Both the position numbers and the translations under genes were made by a program. Positions 30,278 to 39,522 of a stretch of DNA of 64,000 bases are shown here, in pieces. The notes beneath the pieces are model-generated. The model was not told where the DNA came from. It made no database searches and saw nothing but the letters and a program-made list of their open reading frames with translations. How positions within the stretch are numbered: the first letter of the stretch is position 1; every line of letters begins with the position of its first letter. This DNA comes from Zygosaccharomyces rouxii (Eukaryota; Ascomycota; Saccharomycetes; Saccharomycetales; Saccharomycetaceae). Location of the stretch: assembly GCF_000026365.1 (NCBI RefSeq), contig NC_012996.1, positions 1,426,001 to 1,490,000 of the forward strand, given 5' to 3'.

Positions 30278-30442
30278 TCTTAATGTAATGTTTTTCCTTT
30301 ATGTACTCAATGAATAAAGAAAAGTTTTATATTTAATGTTCGGAGTCTCCCTCTAAGACACCCTTAATCGAATACAAAGTTCTTACTTAAAGGAGGTTCT
30401 TTTATAATTGAAGATCACTAGAACAAGAGAGGTTTGGTCATT

Positions 30443-31156
30443 ATGAGCGGACAAGAACCATCTGTCGTACCACTTGAATCTAATCCTGAAGTTTTCAGTG
30501 ATTTTGCCCATGGGTTAGGGCTTGATAATTCCTATGGGTTTGTCGATATCTATTCCCTAACCGATCCCGACCTAATGGCTTTTACACCCGCTCCAGTGAA
30601 GGCACTTATACTGTTATTTCCATTGAATGATTTCTTTGAAACTTCTAAGGATGATGCATCTGCCACTGAGGAATCTCAAGATGAGCCTGTTTGGTTCAGA
30701 CAGAGTATTAAAAATGCCTGTGGTCTCTATGCACTATTGCATTCTTTGAGTAACAACTCACAACTATTACAAAAGGAATCTAAGTTGTTGCAATATTTAC
30801 AATTACATCCATCCAGTGGGAACAGATATGCTGATAATCCAACTGATGAATTTGTTTTATCCATTAGTGAGACCAATGCCGATAGGTTTCAAAGTGGTCA
30901 GTCGAGAGCACCTGATGCCGATGAGGATGTCAATCTACATTTTGTAACGTTTGTTGAAAAAGATGGTAAAATCTATGAACTAGACGGTAGGAGGCCTCAG
31001 GGTGCCAGACTTTTAGGTAATGCAAGTAAGAGTCCCGATGAAGGTCTACTAGGTGAAAAACTTGTTAGCGATAGGGTTCAATGGTATATGGATAAGGCTG
31101 ATGAGAAGAATAAATTACATTTCAACTTATTAGGCTTAGCTCCTTCCCTAGATTAA
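30443..31156 (+). CDS. YUH1: Ubiquitin C-terminal hydrolase Yuh1 (UCH family)
   Basis: Yuh1 cleaves short C-terminal extensions from ubiquitin and processes the Rub1 precursor. Translation is taken from ATG 30443; the open frame upstream adds only a TTG-led tripeptide. The product has 237 residues. Catalytic features of the UCH family are the oxyanion glutamine and nucleophilic cysteine in RQSIKNACGLYALLHSL (about residues 91-107), the histidine in NLHFVTFVEKDG, and the aspartate in YELDGRRPQG. The gene follows the aldo-keto reductase after a 165 bp gap. In S. cerevisiae JJJ3 and YJR098C separate the two and are absent from this spot. Confidence 0.95.
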   Translation: MSGQEPSVVPLESNPEVFSDFAHGLGLDNSYGFVDIYSLTDPDLMAFTPAPVKALILLFPLNDFFETSKDDASATEESQDEPVWFRQSIKNACGLYALLHSLSNNSQLLQKESKLLQYLQLHPSSGNRYADNPTDEFVLSISETNADRFQSGQSRAPDADEDVNLHFVTFVEKDGKIYELDGRRPQGARLLGNASKSPDEGLLGEKLVSDRVQWYMDKADEKNKLHFNLLGLAPSLD

Positions 31157-31211
31157 ACGTATGGCATAACCAATGGTCTACATATTACGAAGTAAATAAC
31201 ATAATAATAGT

Positions 31212-31236
31212 AAAAAAAAAAAAAAAAAAAAAAAAA
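31212..31236. repeat. Poly(A) tract of 25 between convergent YUH1 and THP3
   Basis: A run of 25 A lies in the 89 bp between convergent stop codons. It probably contributes to termination on both strands and is a likely length-variable site. Confidence 0.6.
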
Positions 31237-31245
31237 TGAGGGCGG

Positions 31246-32622
31246 CTACCGCTGGCCTTTGATATCGATCTTTTTCGATTCTGTATACTGTCGCAGGACG
31301 TACGGTCTACAAGCTTTAGTATCAAGATACTTGTATTCGTTTCCTTCACCATGATTCTTGACGAGTATGAATTGCGACAAACCTCTGTGGGAAAGAAAAT
31401 CTATGGTACTCTCTACATTTTGAAATTGGAATTCATTTTGCAAAAATTCAAGGGGAATCTGATTGTAACTTCTACAGATTGTCAACAGCGATTTGAGCTT
31501 CTCTTTACCAATGAACAAATCCACTAATTTTTTACCAAGACCTTCCATTGAACTGTGAATTCTCATGAAATTGTGGTAATCACCAACTAATTGGGATTTA
31601 GCCAATTGGAATGATTTTTGCACCGATGGATGCTTGAAAACTGAGATGTTTTCGGTCATGAGCTTCAACCGTAGACTTGTAATGGCACCGTGATCCTCAG
31701 TCAATATGTAATAGAGAATTCTATAGCAGGTAAATTCTTCAAGGCATGAATGTTTAATATTAGGTAATTCGAAAAGTGTAATGAGTCGACTTTGACATTG
31801 GTTAAATTCACCAATGTCACCATTCTCAAGAGCAATTCTCGCATGAGATTGATAGACTTTAACAGTGAATTGATTTTCGAGGATTTGCACTCTCAAATCT
31901 TGTCTCATAGATTTAAATTGGTCACATAAATACTGATAAGACGCTTGTTGCCGTTCGTATTTCTTCATCAGCATGTTATAGGTTTTCTTCAGAACCGGTA
32001 AAGGCCTTACTAATTCAGGATTGGGCTCAGACGTTAATCTTAAATATGGTTTTTCCAAGTTTTGGCATTTCCCCATTATACGTTTATTCTTGTCAAATTT
32101 ATGAGATTTAGTGCTTATAGCATTAAGATTTGCAAAGTTTTCCTCTTCATCTACTCCTCTACTAGTACCATTCTTCTGATTTTGATTTGAAGATCCAAAT
32201 CTTTCCGCCCTCTTTCTCCTTCTCTCAGCTTCCTCCTTGTTGAATCCACCATTTCTGGGGCGCTTCCTATTATTATCATTTAGTAGACCTGTTTGAAGCG
32301 GGTTCAAAGAGGGCATTGGTGGAGGAGGAACTGCTACCGGTGGTGGTATCGTTGGTGGTGGTGGTGGTACCGGGAAAGCTAATGGACCTCCCAAAGTACC
32401 TGACGAATTAGGTCGTAGAAACCCATTAGATGTTGGAATATTCATCCTATTGTAAAAATTACCCACATTATAACCGGGAAAGGGATTCCACGATCCTTGG
32501 AAAGTAGGAGGTGTGGTAGAAGAGTGAGAATTCGGTACTTCTGCAGCACCTTTTGGATCCCGATTAGTACCTCTACTCTGACCAAGCATCACTGGCGTTA
32601 CCTTGTTATATGGACCACTCAT
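31246..32622 (-). CDS. THP3: Thp3, Sac3/GANP-domain transcription elongation and splicing factor
   Basis: Thp3 partners Csn12 in a TREX-2-like complex that links transcription elongation and pre-mRNA splicing. The 458-residue product has a Pro/Gly/Asn-rich N-terminus with poly-proline stretches and a basic helix (KEEAERRRKRAERFGSSNQ, about residues 128-146). A Sac3/GANP-PCI helical domain follows from about 195 to 440, with YLCDQFKSMRQDLRVQILEN and LENGDIGEFNQCQSRLITLF. The tyrosine-rich YRILYYILTEDH also lies in it. Length is near that of S. cerevisiae YPR045C (470). It is one of the chromosome XVI-type genes interleaved in this otherwise chromosome X-like segment. Confidence 0.93.
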   Translation of the reverse strand: MSGPYNKVTPVMLGQSRGTNRDPKGAAEVPNSHSSTTPPTFQGSWNPFPGYNVGNFYNRMNIPTSNGFLRPNSSGTLGGPLAFPVPPPPPTIPPPVAVPPPPMPSLNPLQTGLLNDNNRKRPRNGGFNKEEAERRRKRAERFGSSNQNQKNGTSRGVDEEENFANLNAISTKSHKFDKNKRIMGKCQNLEKPYLRLTSEPNPELVRPLPVLKKTYNMLMKKYERQQASYQYLCDQFKSMRQDLRVQILENQFTVKVYQSHARIALENGDIGEFNQCQSRLITLFELPNIKHSCLEEFTCYRILYYILTEDHGAITSLRLKLMTENISVFKHPSVQKSFQLAKSQLVGDYHNFMRIHSSMEGLGKKLVDLFIGKEKLKSLLTICRSYNQIPLEFLQNEFQFQNVESTIDFLSHRGLSQFILVKNHGEGNEYKYLDTKACRPYVLRQYTESKKIDIKGQR

Positions 32623-32844
32623 GATGATATTACAATGATATACTGAATATTAAGAGAGGTGTACGTACAATATACGTATATTAATACAGTTTTTTTACTA
32701 AAAACACTCTTCTCTTCGAGAAGTTAAGTTGGTATGGAATTATAACTTCAATAGAGGGAGAGAAATTGATGATGCTGTTGAATACCTGGTCACGTGCACA
32801 GGTAAATGAATTAAACATAGTATTGGAGCATACTGAATAGTGGT

Positions 32845-33810
32845 TCACTCGTCGTAGCTACCAAATGACAGTAGTCCACCACCGTACCTTGAGTGTCTGG
32901 AGAAGTAGTCAAAATCGATTGAAACGGCGTTCGCCAGCAGTACAGCTCTTTGATCGAAATTTAGAACTTCTGAGCTCAAAATTTCAGGTGGGTAAACGCC
33001 AGAGAAACTCTGGGATGCATCGAATCTCACCACATAAACACCGGTGTCTGTGAAAAATTCTCTACCTAATCCAACCCAATTTCTATCCACGCTAGCCATG
33101 ATTTTTCCCTGCTCATCCAGTACTGGGAATTCAAAGGCTAAGAAAGGCGCATCAATTTGACCAAATTCGGCAAATGACGTCTCTGATTGTTTTTCCCTTT
33201 GAAACAATTCATAACGCCTTCTCCACAAGTGCCAATTTTGAATGGATTCTCCTACCAAGAGACCTTCACCTTGTACACCTGCAGCTTGCGGTACGGGACC
33301 CCCGGAAACAAATGGCTGCGAAAACGATGGTGATAAATTGAATGAACGTTGAGCCAAGTCTTCTTCGCCGCCTGTAGTGGGTGGTAATAATGCCTTGATG
33401 TGAGAATTGATCCATGAAAATGGTCTGTTGATCGTTAATATTACATTTCCCCAATTATCAAATACGTCCATGGTAAAAGGTCTGTGTAAACGATAAAACT
33501 GCCTCATCATAGCTTTTACAAATGAGAAGTCTCTTTCTTGCATGTATCCAATTCGATTCCCCATGACATCTAGAATTGCGTATCTATTGGCCTGTTCAAA
33601 ACCCAAAAACACATTCATCATTTCCATTTGTCTTTCGATGACAATAGTGGGCTCATTCAAAAGCACACTAGCTACAGGATGATTTGGTTGGATAAATGTA
33701 GTCTCTAACTTAGGTAGTACTGTGTGGACTCGTGTCTCATTGGGAGTAGCCATTCGACGAAATGCACCATTTTTCAATAAACTGGATGAAAACAGTCTTT
33801 TGAATATCAT
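32845..33810 (-). CDS. AIM25: Phospholipid scramblase-like mitochondrial protein Aim25
   Basis: Aim25 belongs to the phospholipid scramblase family and is found with mitochondria in S. cerevisiae. The first ATG is at 33810 (the longer frame begins at a TTG), giving 321 residues with a basic, Ser/Leu-rich N-terminus (MIFKRLFSSSLLKNGAFRRM) that fits a mitochondrial presequence. Scramblase-family blocks are ERQMEMMNVFLGFEQANRYA, GNRIGYMQERDFSFVKAMM and LHRPFTMDVFDNWGNVILTI. Near the C-terminus come MASVDRNWVGLGREFFTDTG and VLLANAVSIDFDYFSRH, which holds the putative terminal helix. It is divergent from the tRNA-Leu region and positioned as YJR100C in S. cerevisiae. Confidence 0.94.
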   Translation of the reverse strand: MIFKRLFSSSLLKNGAFRRMATPNETRVHTVLPKLETTFIQPNHPVASVLLNEPTIVIERQMEMMNVFLGFEQANRYAILDVMGNRIGYMQERDFSFVKAMMRQFYRLHRPFTMDVFDNWGNVILTINRPFSWINSHIKALLPPTTGGEEDLAQRSFNLSPSFSQPFVSGGPVPQAAGVQGEGLLVGESIQNWHLWRRRYELFQREKQSETSFAEFGQIDAPFLAFEFPVLDEQGKIMASVDRNWVGLGREFFTDTGVYVVRFDASQSFSGVYPPEILSSEVLNFDQRAVLLANAVSIDFDYFSRHSRYGGGLLSFGSYDE

Positions 33811-33989
33811 ATTCGATATCAATGCTCTATCGCTATTTCACAGGATTATCAGTTCATACACATTTGATGTTCAGATCGAATAATAATACCCTTGAATAAT
33901 TAACATATCGTGTTTCTGGAAGGATACGTGTGAACATGCTTCTCTGTGTTGAGTGCTTTCTGATTCTTACCACCTTTAAGAATTTGTAT

Positions 33990-34092
33990 GAGAGTTTGGC
34001 CGAGTGGTTTAAGGCGTCAGATTTAGGTTTGCTACCTAAAACCGAAATCTCTGATATCTACGGATGCATGGGTTCGAATCCCATAGCTCTCA
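33990..34092 (+). tRNA. tRNA-Leu (anticodon UAG) with a 21 nt intron
   Basis: The acceptor stem GAGAGTT pairs with AGCTCTC (34085-34091). The D arm contains the type II A-box TGGCCGAGTGG. The anticodon arm is TCAGA-TTTAGG with anticodon TAG at 34024-34026. The intron 34028-34048 follows position 37 and leaves CTCTGA to close the stem. A long variable arm is present, and the T arm is GGGTTCGAATCCC. Seven T residues follow immediately, a Pol III terminator. Confidence 0.95.
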
Positions 34093-34560
34093 TTTTTTTC
34101 AAAAAGTATGAGTGCAACACATACTTTTTGGAAAATAACAATTACTTGGACTAGCTGGTGGAATTTATGACTGACCCTTGCGTCTGTCCATTAAATATAT
34201 TCGTGACACAATTTATAATTTTAATAATTTTCTCAAAATTAAACTAGGACCCACCATGTCGAGTATAAGGGCGAAGAATTTCTCAATTGAAAGCATTTGG
34301 TAAATGAGAAGGCTCCTCATAACTGAGGTCAAAATTGTGCATTATTCCTGTTAGTTTCGAAATAATTGAATCAATTTAATTGTTAAACCTTATTTTATTT
34401 TATGTCGTTCTATTTGTCCTCCGTTCGATTCTCGCAAGGCACAAGTATCTACAAAATGAAATTTTTCAACATGTAAGAAAAAAAAAAGCTAGAAAAAAAG
34501 ATTGAATGTTCAATGCCTAACGCTTAAAGACAAAATCATCACGACCGTATAGATTCTCCA
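34093..34560. other. Intergenic between tRNA-Leu and RSM26
   Basis: This is 468 bp. It starts with the Pol III T-run (34094-34100) and ends with the RSM26 promoter, which contains an RRPE-like TGAAATTTTTCA (about 34456-34467) without a PAC partner. I looked for Ty LTR remains, common beside yeast tRNA genes, and saw none that I could support. Confidence 0.45.
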
Positions 34561-35334
34561 ATGATCGGTTCTACCCTCTGTAGAAGAGGTATACACACTG
34601 TACCTAAGCTTCCCAATGCCTGGTTACTTCAACAGCAAGGTATTCCAAATGTCCTAAGTGCCAAAGGTTTCCAAACCCTATGGAATCAACATCAAAAATA
34701 TCTATGTGATAAATTGACATTAGCCACAAGTGGTACTAGCATGGAATCTTATTTTCCCTTCCACCTTTTGTTAAATACCGCCAAAAGGCCATTTCAGACT
34801 CATATCTTCAATCTAGCGTCAGCAGCTCATAATAACCATCTTTTCGTGGAGAATATTCTACCAACTACTCATGCTGGCAATACCCAACCATCAAGGTCGT
34901 TTTTGACTCGTATAGAAGAATCATTTGAAAATGACTGGGAATCAGTTAAAGAAGAAATGGTACGTCGTGCAGATCAAGAAGTTTTAGGACAAGGTTGGTT
35001 ATTCTTAGTGGAAAACGCAAATAAAGAACTACACATTTTGTTAACACAGAATAATGGTACCCCATACTACTTCCCCAGAAATCAATTATTTGATTTGAAC
35101 AGTGCATTAACCCTGGAAGAGTTTGCTCAATTGCAGGAAGTAAGGAAATTGGTTAAATCTCGTGAAGGTCAAAAAGTTGAGGATTGGACTATGCCATTAA
35201 TTTGCGTGTCGTTGTGGGATCAAGCATATTTGCACGATTATGGTGTCAAGAATAGATCTCAATACGTAAAGAATGTTCTCGACAATTTGAATTGGTCAGT
35301 GGTTAACAGCAGACTGTATTCCAGTGCACAGTAA
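34561..35334 (+). CDS. RSM26: Mitochondrial small-subunit ribosomal protein Rsm26 (Fe/Mn-SOD fold)
   Basis: Rsm26 (mS42) is a mitochondrial ribosome subunit derived from iron/manganese superoxide dismutase. The 257-residue product starts with a likely presequence ([19 protein letters not shown]). It shows SOD-like helices, for example [20 protein letters not shown], and the C-terminal SOD-fold strand and helix in [20 protein letters not shown]. Not all metal ligands of an active SOD are evident, consistent with a structural role. Length and position match S. cerevisiae YJR101W (266). It converges with VPS25 (46 bp between stops). Confidence 0.94.
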   Translation: MIGSTLCRRGIHTVPKLPNAWLLQQQGIPNVLSAKGFQTLWNQHQKYLCDKLTLATSGTSMESYFPFHLLLNTAKRPFQTHIFNLASAAHNNHLFVENILPTTHAGNTQPSRSFLTRIEESFENDWESVKEEMVRRADQEVLGQGWLFLVENANKELHILLTQNNGTPYYFPRNQLFDLNSALTLEEFAQLQEVRKLVKSREGQKVEDWTMPLICVSLWDQAYLHDYGVKNRSQYVKNVLDNLNWSVVNSRLYSSAQ

Positions 35335-35380
35335 AATTCTTAATGTGGATCATGTACATAGATAAGGTATAAAACGTATG

Positions 35381-35944
35381 TTATACAACTTTGACAGCTA
35401 CGGGTTTACCGTACTCATCATTCACTATCGTAGCCCTGTGTCGGTGGCATAGAGGTTTTAAACAATCAGCAGTGAGCGGTTCGGGCATACCATGGAATTC
35501 CCAACCAATACTCTCATCACCCTGTGACAATTCATAGATAGTAACCACTTGTTGTAGTTTTCCAGCACTTTCGAACCATTGTAATATTAGTGACGCCCAA
35601 GAGTCTACCGTTCTCCAGAGGATATAGTAAGTAGGTGACTCTTTTTTACCCTTATCTGTACCTATGGCTTTACCTTCCTGGCACATGGTGGACCAGATTT
35701 CATTGATAAATACCTGGGGCACTGATCTTTCGATTTCATTATTAACAAATATACTCTCTTGTACGGATTCTGATCCTTCTGTTACTATACTACCTTCAGC
35801 TGACATACACCATGCATTATGTGATTTTGCATACTGCAAAATAAGATCCATCCATGAACTTATCTGTTGTCTTCTAATAATCGAATTAGGCTGTCGTGTA
35901 TAGAGTGGTGGAAATGAATATATTGGTGGTAAGGGCATCGGCAT
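35381..35944 (-). CDS. VPS25: ESCRT-II subunit Vps25
   Basis: Vps25 forms the two arms of the ESCRT-II complex that recruits Vps20/ESCRT-III for multivesicular-body sorting. The 187-residue product carries the N-terminal PPxY-type segment that binds the core (SFPPLYTRQPNSIIRRQQIS, residues 10-29). Two winged-helix domains follow, with QVFINEIWSTMCQEGKA and YILWRTVDSWASLILQWFES. The C-terminus RATIVNDEYGKPVAVKVV is conserved. Two ATGs (35944 and 35938) are two codons apart, so the start is uncertain by two residues. It is divergent from MCM16 with only 116 bp between start codons. Confidence 0.95.
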   Translation of the reverse strand: MPMPLPPIYSFPPLYTRQPNSIIRRQQISSWMDLILQYAKSHNAWCMSAEGSIVTEGSESVQESIFVNNEIERSVPQVFINEIWSTMCQEGKAIGTDKGKKESPTYYILWRTVDSWASLILQWFESAGKLQQVVTIYELSQGDESIGWEFHGMPEPLTADCLKPLCHRHRATIVNDEYGKPVAVKVV

Positions 35945-36060
35945 GATCTTTTGTCAGGTATGATTAAACCTCATTTACGTTTATTGTATGTGTAAGAACA
36001 TCGGGCTCTGGAACTGCAATATGACAGTGATAACAACATTAAGTGGGACTAAAAAAGGTT

Positions 36061-36624
36061 ATGGAGAGAAGAATACAAGAACTTGAAGAACAGCATGTTA
36101 GAGTTCATAAGGAAATGTTACAAACGCTCGACGAATTGTACCTAGCTAAACTCGGTAGTACTTCCTTAGACAAGGAAAAGAGAAGAACAGCTGAGGTTAG
36201 ACGTCAATTGCAAATGAGTTTAGAGAAAAGCGCTGTCATTCTCAGAGCATTAGAAAGGTTGGGGAAGCAGAAATCCGGCACCGATGACAGTGATTCGACT
36301 ACTGAGGGTCTACTTGCGCAAAGATTAGGTAAACTCATGGATACAAACTATAAATTAGATCATACTGTGAGCACAACGCTCTCAAGGCAAATTGAACTAT
36401 CCAAACAATTGAGAAATGAAAGAAAAACTTATGATACCCTTGCAAATCAGTTACGACAAGTCTCCTCGCAGTTACAAGCAGACAAATCTGCAAGCGAGAT
36501 ACAACAAGAACCAGAACCAATATCTCTACTGCAAGAGGACCCGCAACTAGAGCGAGAAAACGACACTATAGAACAGCTCCTTATAGCTTTGAAAGTGTTC
36601 GGCGGTTATGATTTTACAACTTGA
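36061..36624 (+). CDS. MCM16: Kinetochore protein Mcm16 (Ctf3/CENP-H-like)
   Basis: Mcm16 is a subunit of the Ctf3 complex of the inner kinetochore, the CENP-H counterpart. The product from the ATG at 36061 has 187 residues (181 in S. cerevisiae YPR046W) and is almost entirely coiled-coil: RRIQELEEQHVRVHKEML, LGSTSLDKEKRRTAEVRRQL, and a central SALERLGKQ-like stretch. The C-terminal motif is IEQLLIALKVFGGYDF. Six codons of open frame upstream start with GTG and were not used. Sequence similarity in this family is low, so the call leans on length, coiled-coil pattern and position beside THP3-type neighbours. Confidence 0.88.
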   Translation: MERRIQELEEQHVRVHKEMLQTLDELYLAKLGSTSLDKEKRRTAEVRRQLQMSLEKSAVILRALERLGKQKSGTDDSDSTTEGLLAQRLGKLMDTNYKLDHTVSTTLSRQIELSKQLRNERKTYDTLANQLRQVSSQLQADKSASEIQQEPEPISLLQEDPQLERENDTIEQLLIALKVFGGYDFTT

Positions 36625-36700
36625 CGGTATTACCTTTTTTCTCCAGTGCCGCGTATAGTGTGACAATCTCGACGTTTCTTTTCCCTATGAATTTTTTTTC

Positions 36701-36734
36701 AAAATTTTTCAAAGCTCATCTCATCTCATCTTAT
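36701..36734 (-). promoter_or_regulatory. RRPE plus PAC element pair upstream of CTP synthase
   Basis: On the minus strand, TGAAAAATTTT (36701-36711) matches the ribosomal RNA processing element. It adjoins GATGAGATGAGCT (complement of AGCTCATCTCATC, 36714-36726), a match to the PAC element bound by Dot6/Tod6, with a further imperfect CATCT repeat to 36734. The pair lies 116-149 bp before the URA7 ATG and overlaps the end of the MCM16 3' flank. Such pairs mark the ribosome-biogenesis regulon. Confidence 0.6.
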
Positions 36735-36849
36735 CGAACATTTTCATTTTGTGCATTAGGTATTATTGCCCAGCTGGAACTCATTAAAGAGCCCTTGGCC
36801 TCAATCGTTCTACATATTCTGTTGGGTTGCATTACAAGAAATAAGCACT

Positions 36850-38577
36850 ATGAAATACGTCGTGGTATCTGGTGGTGTTATCTCAGGTATTGGTAAAGGT
36901 GTTCTTGCATCTTCTACCGGTATGTTACTTAAGACCTTGGGTCTTAAGACAACCTCTATTAAGATCGATCCCTACATGAATATTGATGCTGGTACGATGT
37001 CTCCACTAGAGCACGGTGAATGTTTTGTTCTTGATGATGGTGGAGAAACCGATTTAGATTTGGGTAATTATGAACGTTACATGAATGTGACTCTAACTAA
37101 AGATCATAACATTACTACCGGTAAAATTTACTCTCATGTAATCTCTAAGGAACGTAAGGGTGACTACTTGGGTAAAACTGTTCAAATTGTTCCTCATTTG
37201 ACCAACGCCATTCAAGATTGGATTGAACGTGTAGCGCGTATTCCAGTTGATGATACTGGTGAAGTTCCTGATGTTTGTATTATTGAATTAGGTGGTACAG
37301 TTGGTGACATTGAAAGTGCACCATTCGTTGAAGCATTAAGACAATTCCAGTTCCGTGTCGGTAAGGAAAATTTCTGCTTGATTCATGTTTCATTAGTTCC
37401 AGTAATCCATGGTGAACAGAAGACAAAACCAACACAAGCCGCTATCAAGGACTTAAGATCTCTTGGTTTAACCCCTGATATGATTGCTTGTAGATGCGCC
37501 AAAGAATTGGATCAACCAACTATTGAAAAAATCGCCATGTTTTGTCACGTTGGTCCAAGACAAGTGGTTAACGTTCATGATGTGGAAACCACTTACCATG
37601 TTCCTCTATTGCTTTCTCAAAAGATGCTTGCTTATTTGAGTGAAAGATTAGAATTGGAAAAAATTCAATTAACAAATGAAGATCAACAAATTGGTCAACA
37701 GCTATTAGCTAAATGGAAGAACATGACTAACAATTTTGGCCATAGTGATCACTCTGTTAAAATTGCGCTTGTTGGTAAGTATACCAATTTGCGTGATTCT
37801 TATTTGTCGGTTATTAAGGCTCTTGAGCATTCATCCATGAAGTGCCGTACTAAATTGGAAATTCTTTGGGTTGAAGCCAGCGACTTAGAATTTGAATCAC
37901 AAACCACAGATAAATCGAAGTTCCACGAATCTTGGAAAAAAATTAGTGACGCTGATGGTATTTTGGTTCCAGGTGGTTTCGGGTCACGTGGTACTGAAGG
38001 TATGGTTTTAGCCGCTAAGTGGGCTCGTGAGAGTAACGTTCCTTATCTGGGTATTTGTCTAGGTCTACAAGTGGCTACTATTGAGTTCGCACGTAATGTA
38101 TTGGGAATTAAAGATGGTAATAGCGCGGAATTCCATCCTGAATTGCCAGAAGAAAAACAGATTGTCGTTTACATGCCAGAAATTGACAAAGAAAACATGG
38201 GTGGTACGATGAGATTAGGTTTGAGACCAACTTACTTCCAAAAGGGTACCGAATGGGCTACTATTCGTAAAGTTTATGGTAACTGCCAATCCGTCGAAGA
38301 AAGACACCGTCACCGTTATGAAATTAATCCTACACTATTACAACGTTTCGAAGAAAAGGGTTTGCAATTTGTTGGCCGTGATGAATCCGGTAGCCGTTGT
38401 GAAATTTTTGAATTGAAAAACCATCCATATTTCGTCGCTACCCAATATCATCCAGAATATACATCAAAGGTTTTGGGACCATCCAGACCATTCTTGGGTT
38501 TCGTTGCAGCAGCCGCTGGCGTTCTTGAACCTTTGCTAGAAGGTAAGTACGAGTACGAAGGTACCGCTGATTTCTAA
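36850..38577 (+). CDS. URA7: CTP synthase, single counterpart of Ura7 and Ura8
   Basis: CTP synthase aminates UTP to CTP using glutamine and ATP, the final step of pyrimidine nucleotide synthesis. Translation starts at ATG 36850 (MKYVVVSGGVISGIGKG); 28 open codons upstream are not homologous. The product has 575 residues. It has the N-terminal synthetase domain (P-loop in the start motif, KIDPYMNIDAGTMSPLEHGE, IVPHLTNAIQDWI). The C-terminal glutamine amidotransferase domain has the nucleophile in YLGICLGLQVA and the His-Glu pair in TQYHPEYTSK. The linker covers about residues 280-300. S. cerevisiae has URA7 and URA8. This copy sits between VPS25/MCM16 and SOD1 like URA8, and next to the ERD2 group like URA7. 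Confidence 0.97.
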   Translation: MKYVVVSGGVISGIGKGVLASSTGMLLKTLGLKTTSIKIDPYMNIDAGTMSPLEHGECFVLDDGGETDLDLGNYERYMNVTLTKDHNITTGKIYSHVISKERKGDYLGKTVQIVPHLTNAIQDWIERVARIPVDDTGEVPDVCIIELGGTVGDIESAPFVEALRQFQFRVGKENFCLIHVSLVPVIHGEQKTKPTQAAIKDLRSLGLTPDMIACRCAKELDQPTIEKIAMFCHVGPRQVVNVHDVETTYHVPLLLSQKMLAYLSERLELEKIQLTNEDQQIGQQLLAKWKNMTNNFGHSDHSVKIALVGKYTNLRDSYLSVIKALEHSSMKCRTKLEILWVEASDLEFESQTTDKSKFHESWKKISDADGILVPGGFGSRGTEGMVLAAKWARESNVPYLGICLGLQVATIEFARNVLGIKDGNSAEFHPELPEEKQIVVYMPEIDKENMGGTMRLGLRPTYFQKGTEWATIRKVYGNCQSVEERHRHRYEINPTLLQRFEEKGLQFVGRDESGSRCEIFELKNHPYFVATQYHPEYTSKVLGPSRPFLGFVAAAAGVLEPLLEGKYEYEGTADF

Positions 38578-38727
38578 AACCAAATTGAAATTGTGTATAC
38601 TAGGAGAGATTTTAGATAGAAAAAGAAATAATCATGATAATAAAAATTAATAATAAACGCTTATCATTAGATCATAGCTATACATGTAGATAAATAGTAA
38701 TCCGTTAATTTTTAAATTTTATGCTAT

Positions 38728-39192
38728 TTATTTGGTGATACCAATAACACCACAAGCTGGTCTACCACCAGCGTTACCGGTTTTTAGGGATTCGTCGTTA
38801 CCGCCCTTACCCAAATCATCCTGGCCAGCGTGGACGACAACGGTTCTACCCAAGATAGAGTTTGGACCTAGCAATTTAACCAAAGAGTCGGTCTTCGAGC
38901 CCTTGGCGACACCAGAACCATCAGTGGCGATGTTACCCAAGTCACCAACGTGTCTAACTTCACCATCTGGGGCACCGTGGGTCTTACCGAATGGGTTGAA
39001 GTGAGGACCAGCTGAGGTACAGCCGTTAGTGTTGTCACCAAATTCGTGAATGTGGAAACCACGATGAGCGTTTGGACTGTTACCAGCAATTTCGTAGGAA
39101 ATTGTGGTTGGACTACTTTCAGAAGATTGCTCAAAGTTAACGACACCGGAAACACCAGCGTCACCTCTCAAAACTGCAACTGCCTTAACCAT
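38728..39192 (-). CDS. SOD1: Cu,Zn superoxide dismutase
   Basis: Sod1 dismutates superoxide in cytosol and the mitochondrial intermembrane space. The 154-residue product has all metal ligands: GFHIHEFGD (copper His pair), [12 protein letters not shown] (bridging and zinc His), RHVGDLGN (zinc His), and [14 protein letters not shown] (copper His plus the electrostatic-loop residues). The disulfide cysteines are in NGCTSAG and RPACGVIG. Length is identical to S. cerevisiae Sod1. It converges with URA7, as in S. cerevisiae YJR103W-YJR104C. Confidence 0.98.
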   Translation of the reverse strand: MVKAVAVLRGDAGVSGVVNFEQSSESSPTTISYEIAGNSPNAHRGFHIHEFGDNTNGCTSAGPHFNPFGKTHGAPDGEVRHVGDLGNIATDGSGVAKGSKTDSLVKLLGPNSILGRTVVVHAGQDDLGKGGNDESLKTGNAGGRPACGVIGITK

Positions 39193-39436
39193 TTTTGCTG
39201 AATATTATTATTATAGTTATTAGTCGTAACCTCTAAAGACTCGTTATCTTCTCTTTTCTAGGTACCTGAGAGGTTAAGTAAAATTTATGAGGGAAGGCTA
39301 GAGCAAATTGAGAAAACTGTACTTATATATATATATGTAGGTGTAATTGTAAGTGCGTATATGCGTATACGGTACCCAGTTCGTGTCTGGGAGAGAATTG
39401 ACATGTCCTTGTCCCTGGTTGTGGCTTCCGCTCAGT

Positions 39437-39522
39437 AGGGGGCGAGGGCCGGGGGCAATTAGTAAGCCCTAAAGGCGCTAGCCGCCTGTTGCAGTAAGAA
39501 GCCCTTTGTCCCTTCTCAGGGG
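39437..39522 (+). promoter_or_regulatory. Two AGGGG stress-response elements in the SOD1-ERD2 gap
   Basis: AGGGG occurs at 39437-39441 and 39518-39522, about 245-330 bp upstream of SOD1. The pentamer is the Msn2/Msn4 STRE. Stress control would suit SOD1, but five-base matches in a G-rich segment are weak evidence. Confidence 0.3.

Noticed and set aside
30325..30335. TTTTATATTTA, an 11/11 match to the S. cerevisiae ARS consensus
   Set aside because: The motif is short and AT-rich, expected often by chance, and origin sequences differ between yeast genera. Not enough to call an origin.
34411..34440. GTTCGATTC, resembling a tRNA T-loop, downstream of tRNA-Leu
   Set aside because: The flanking bases do not form a T-stem, and no A-box or acceptor stem is found.
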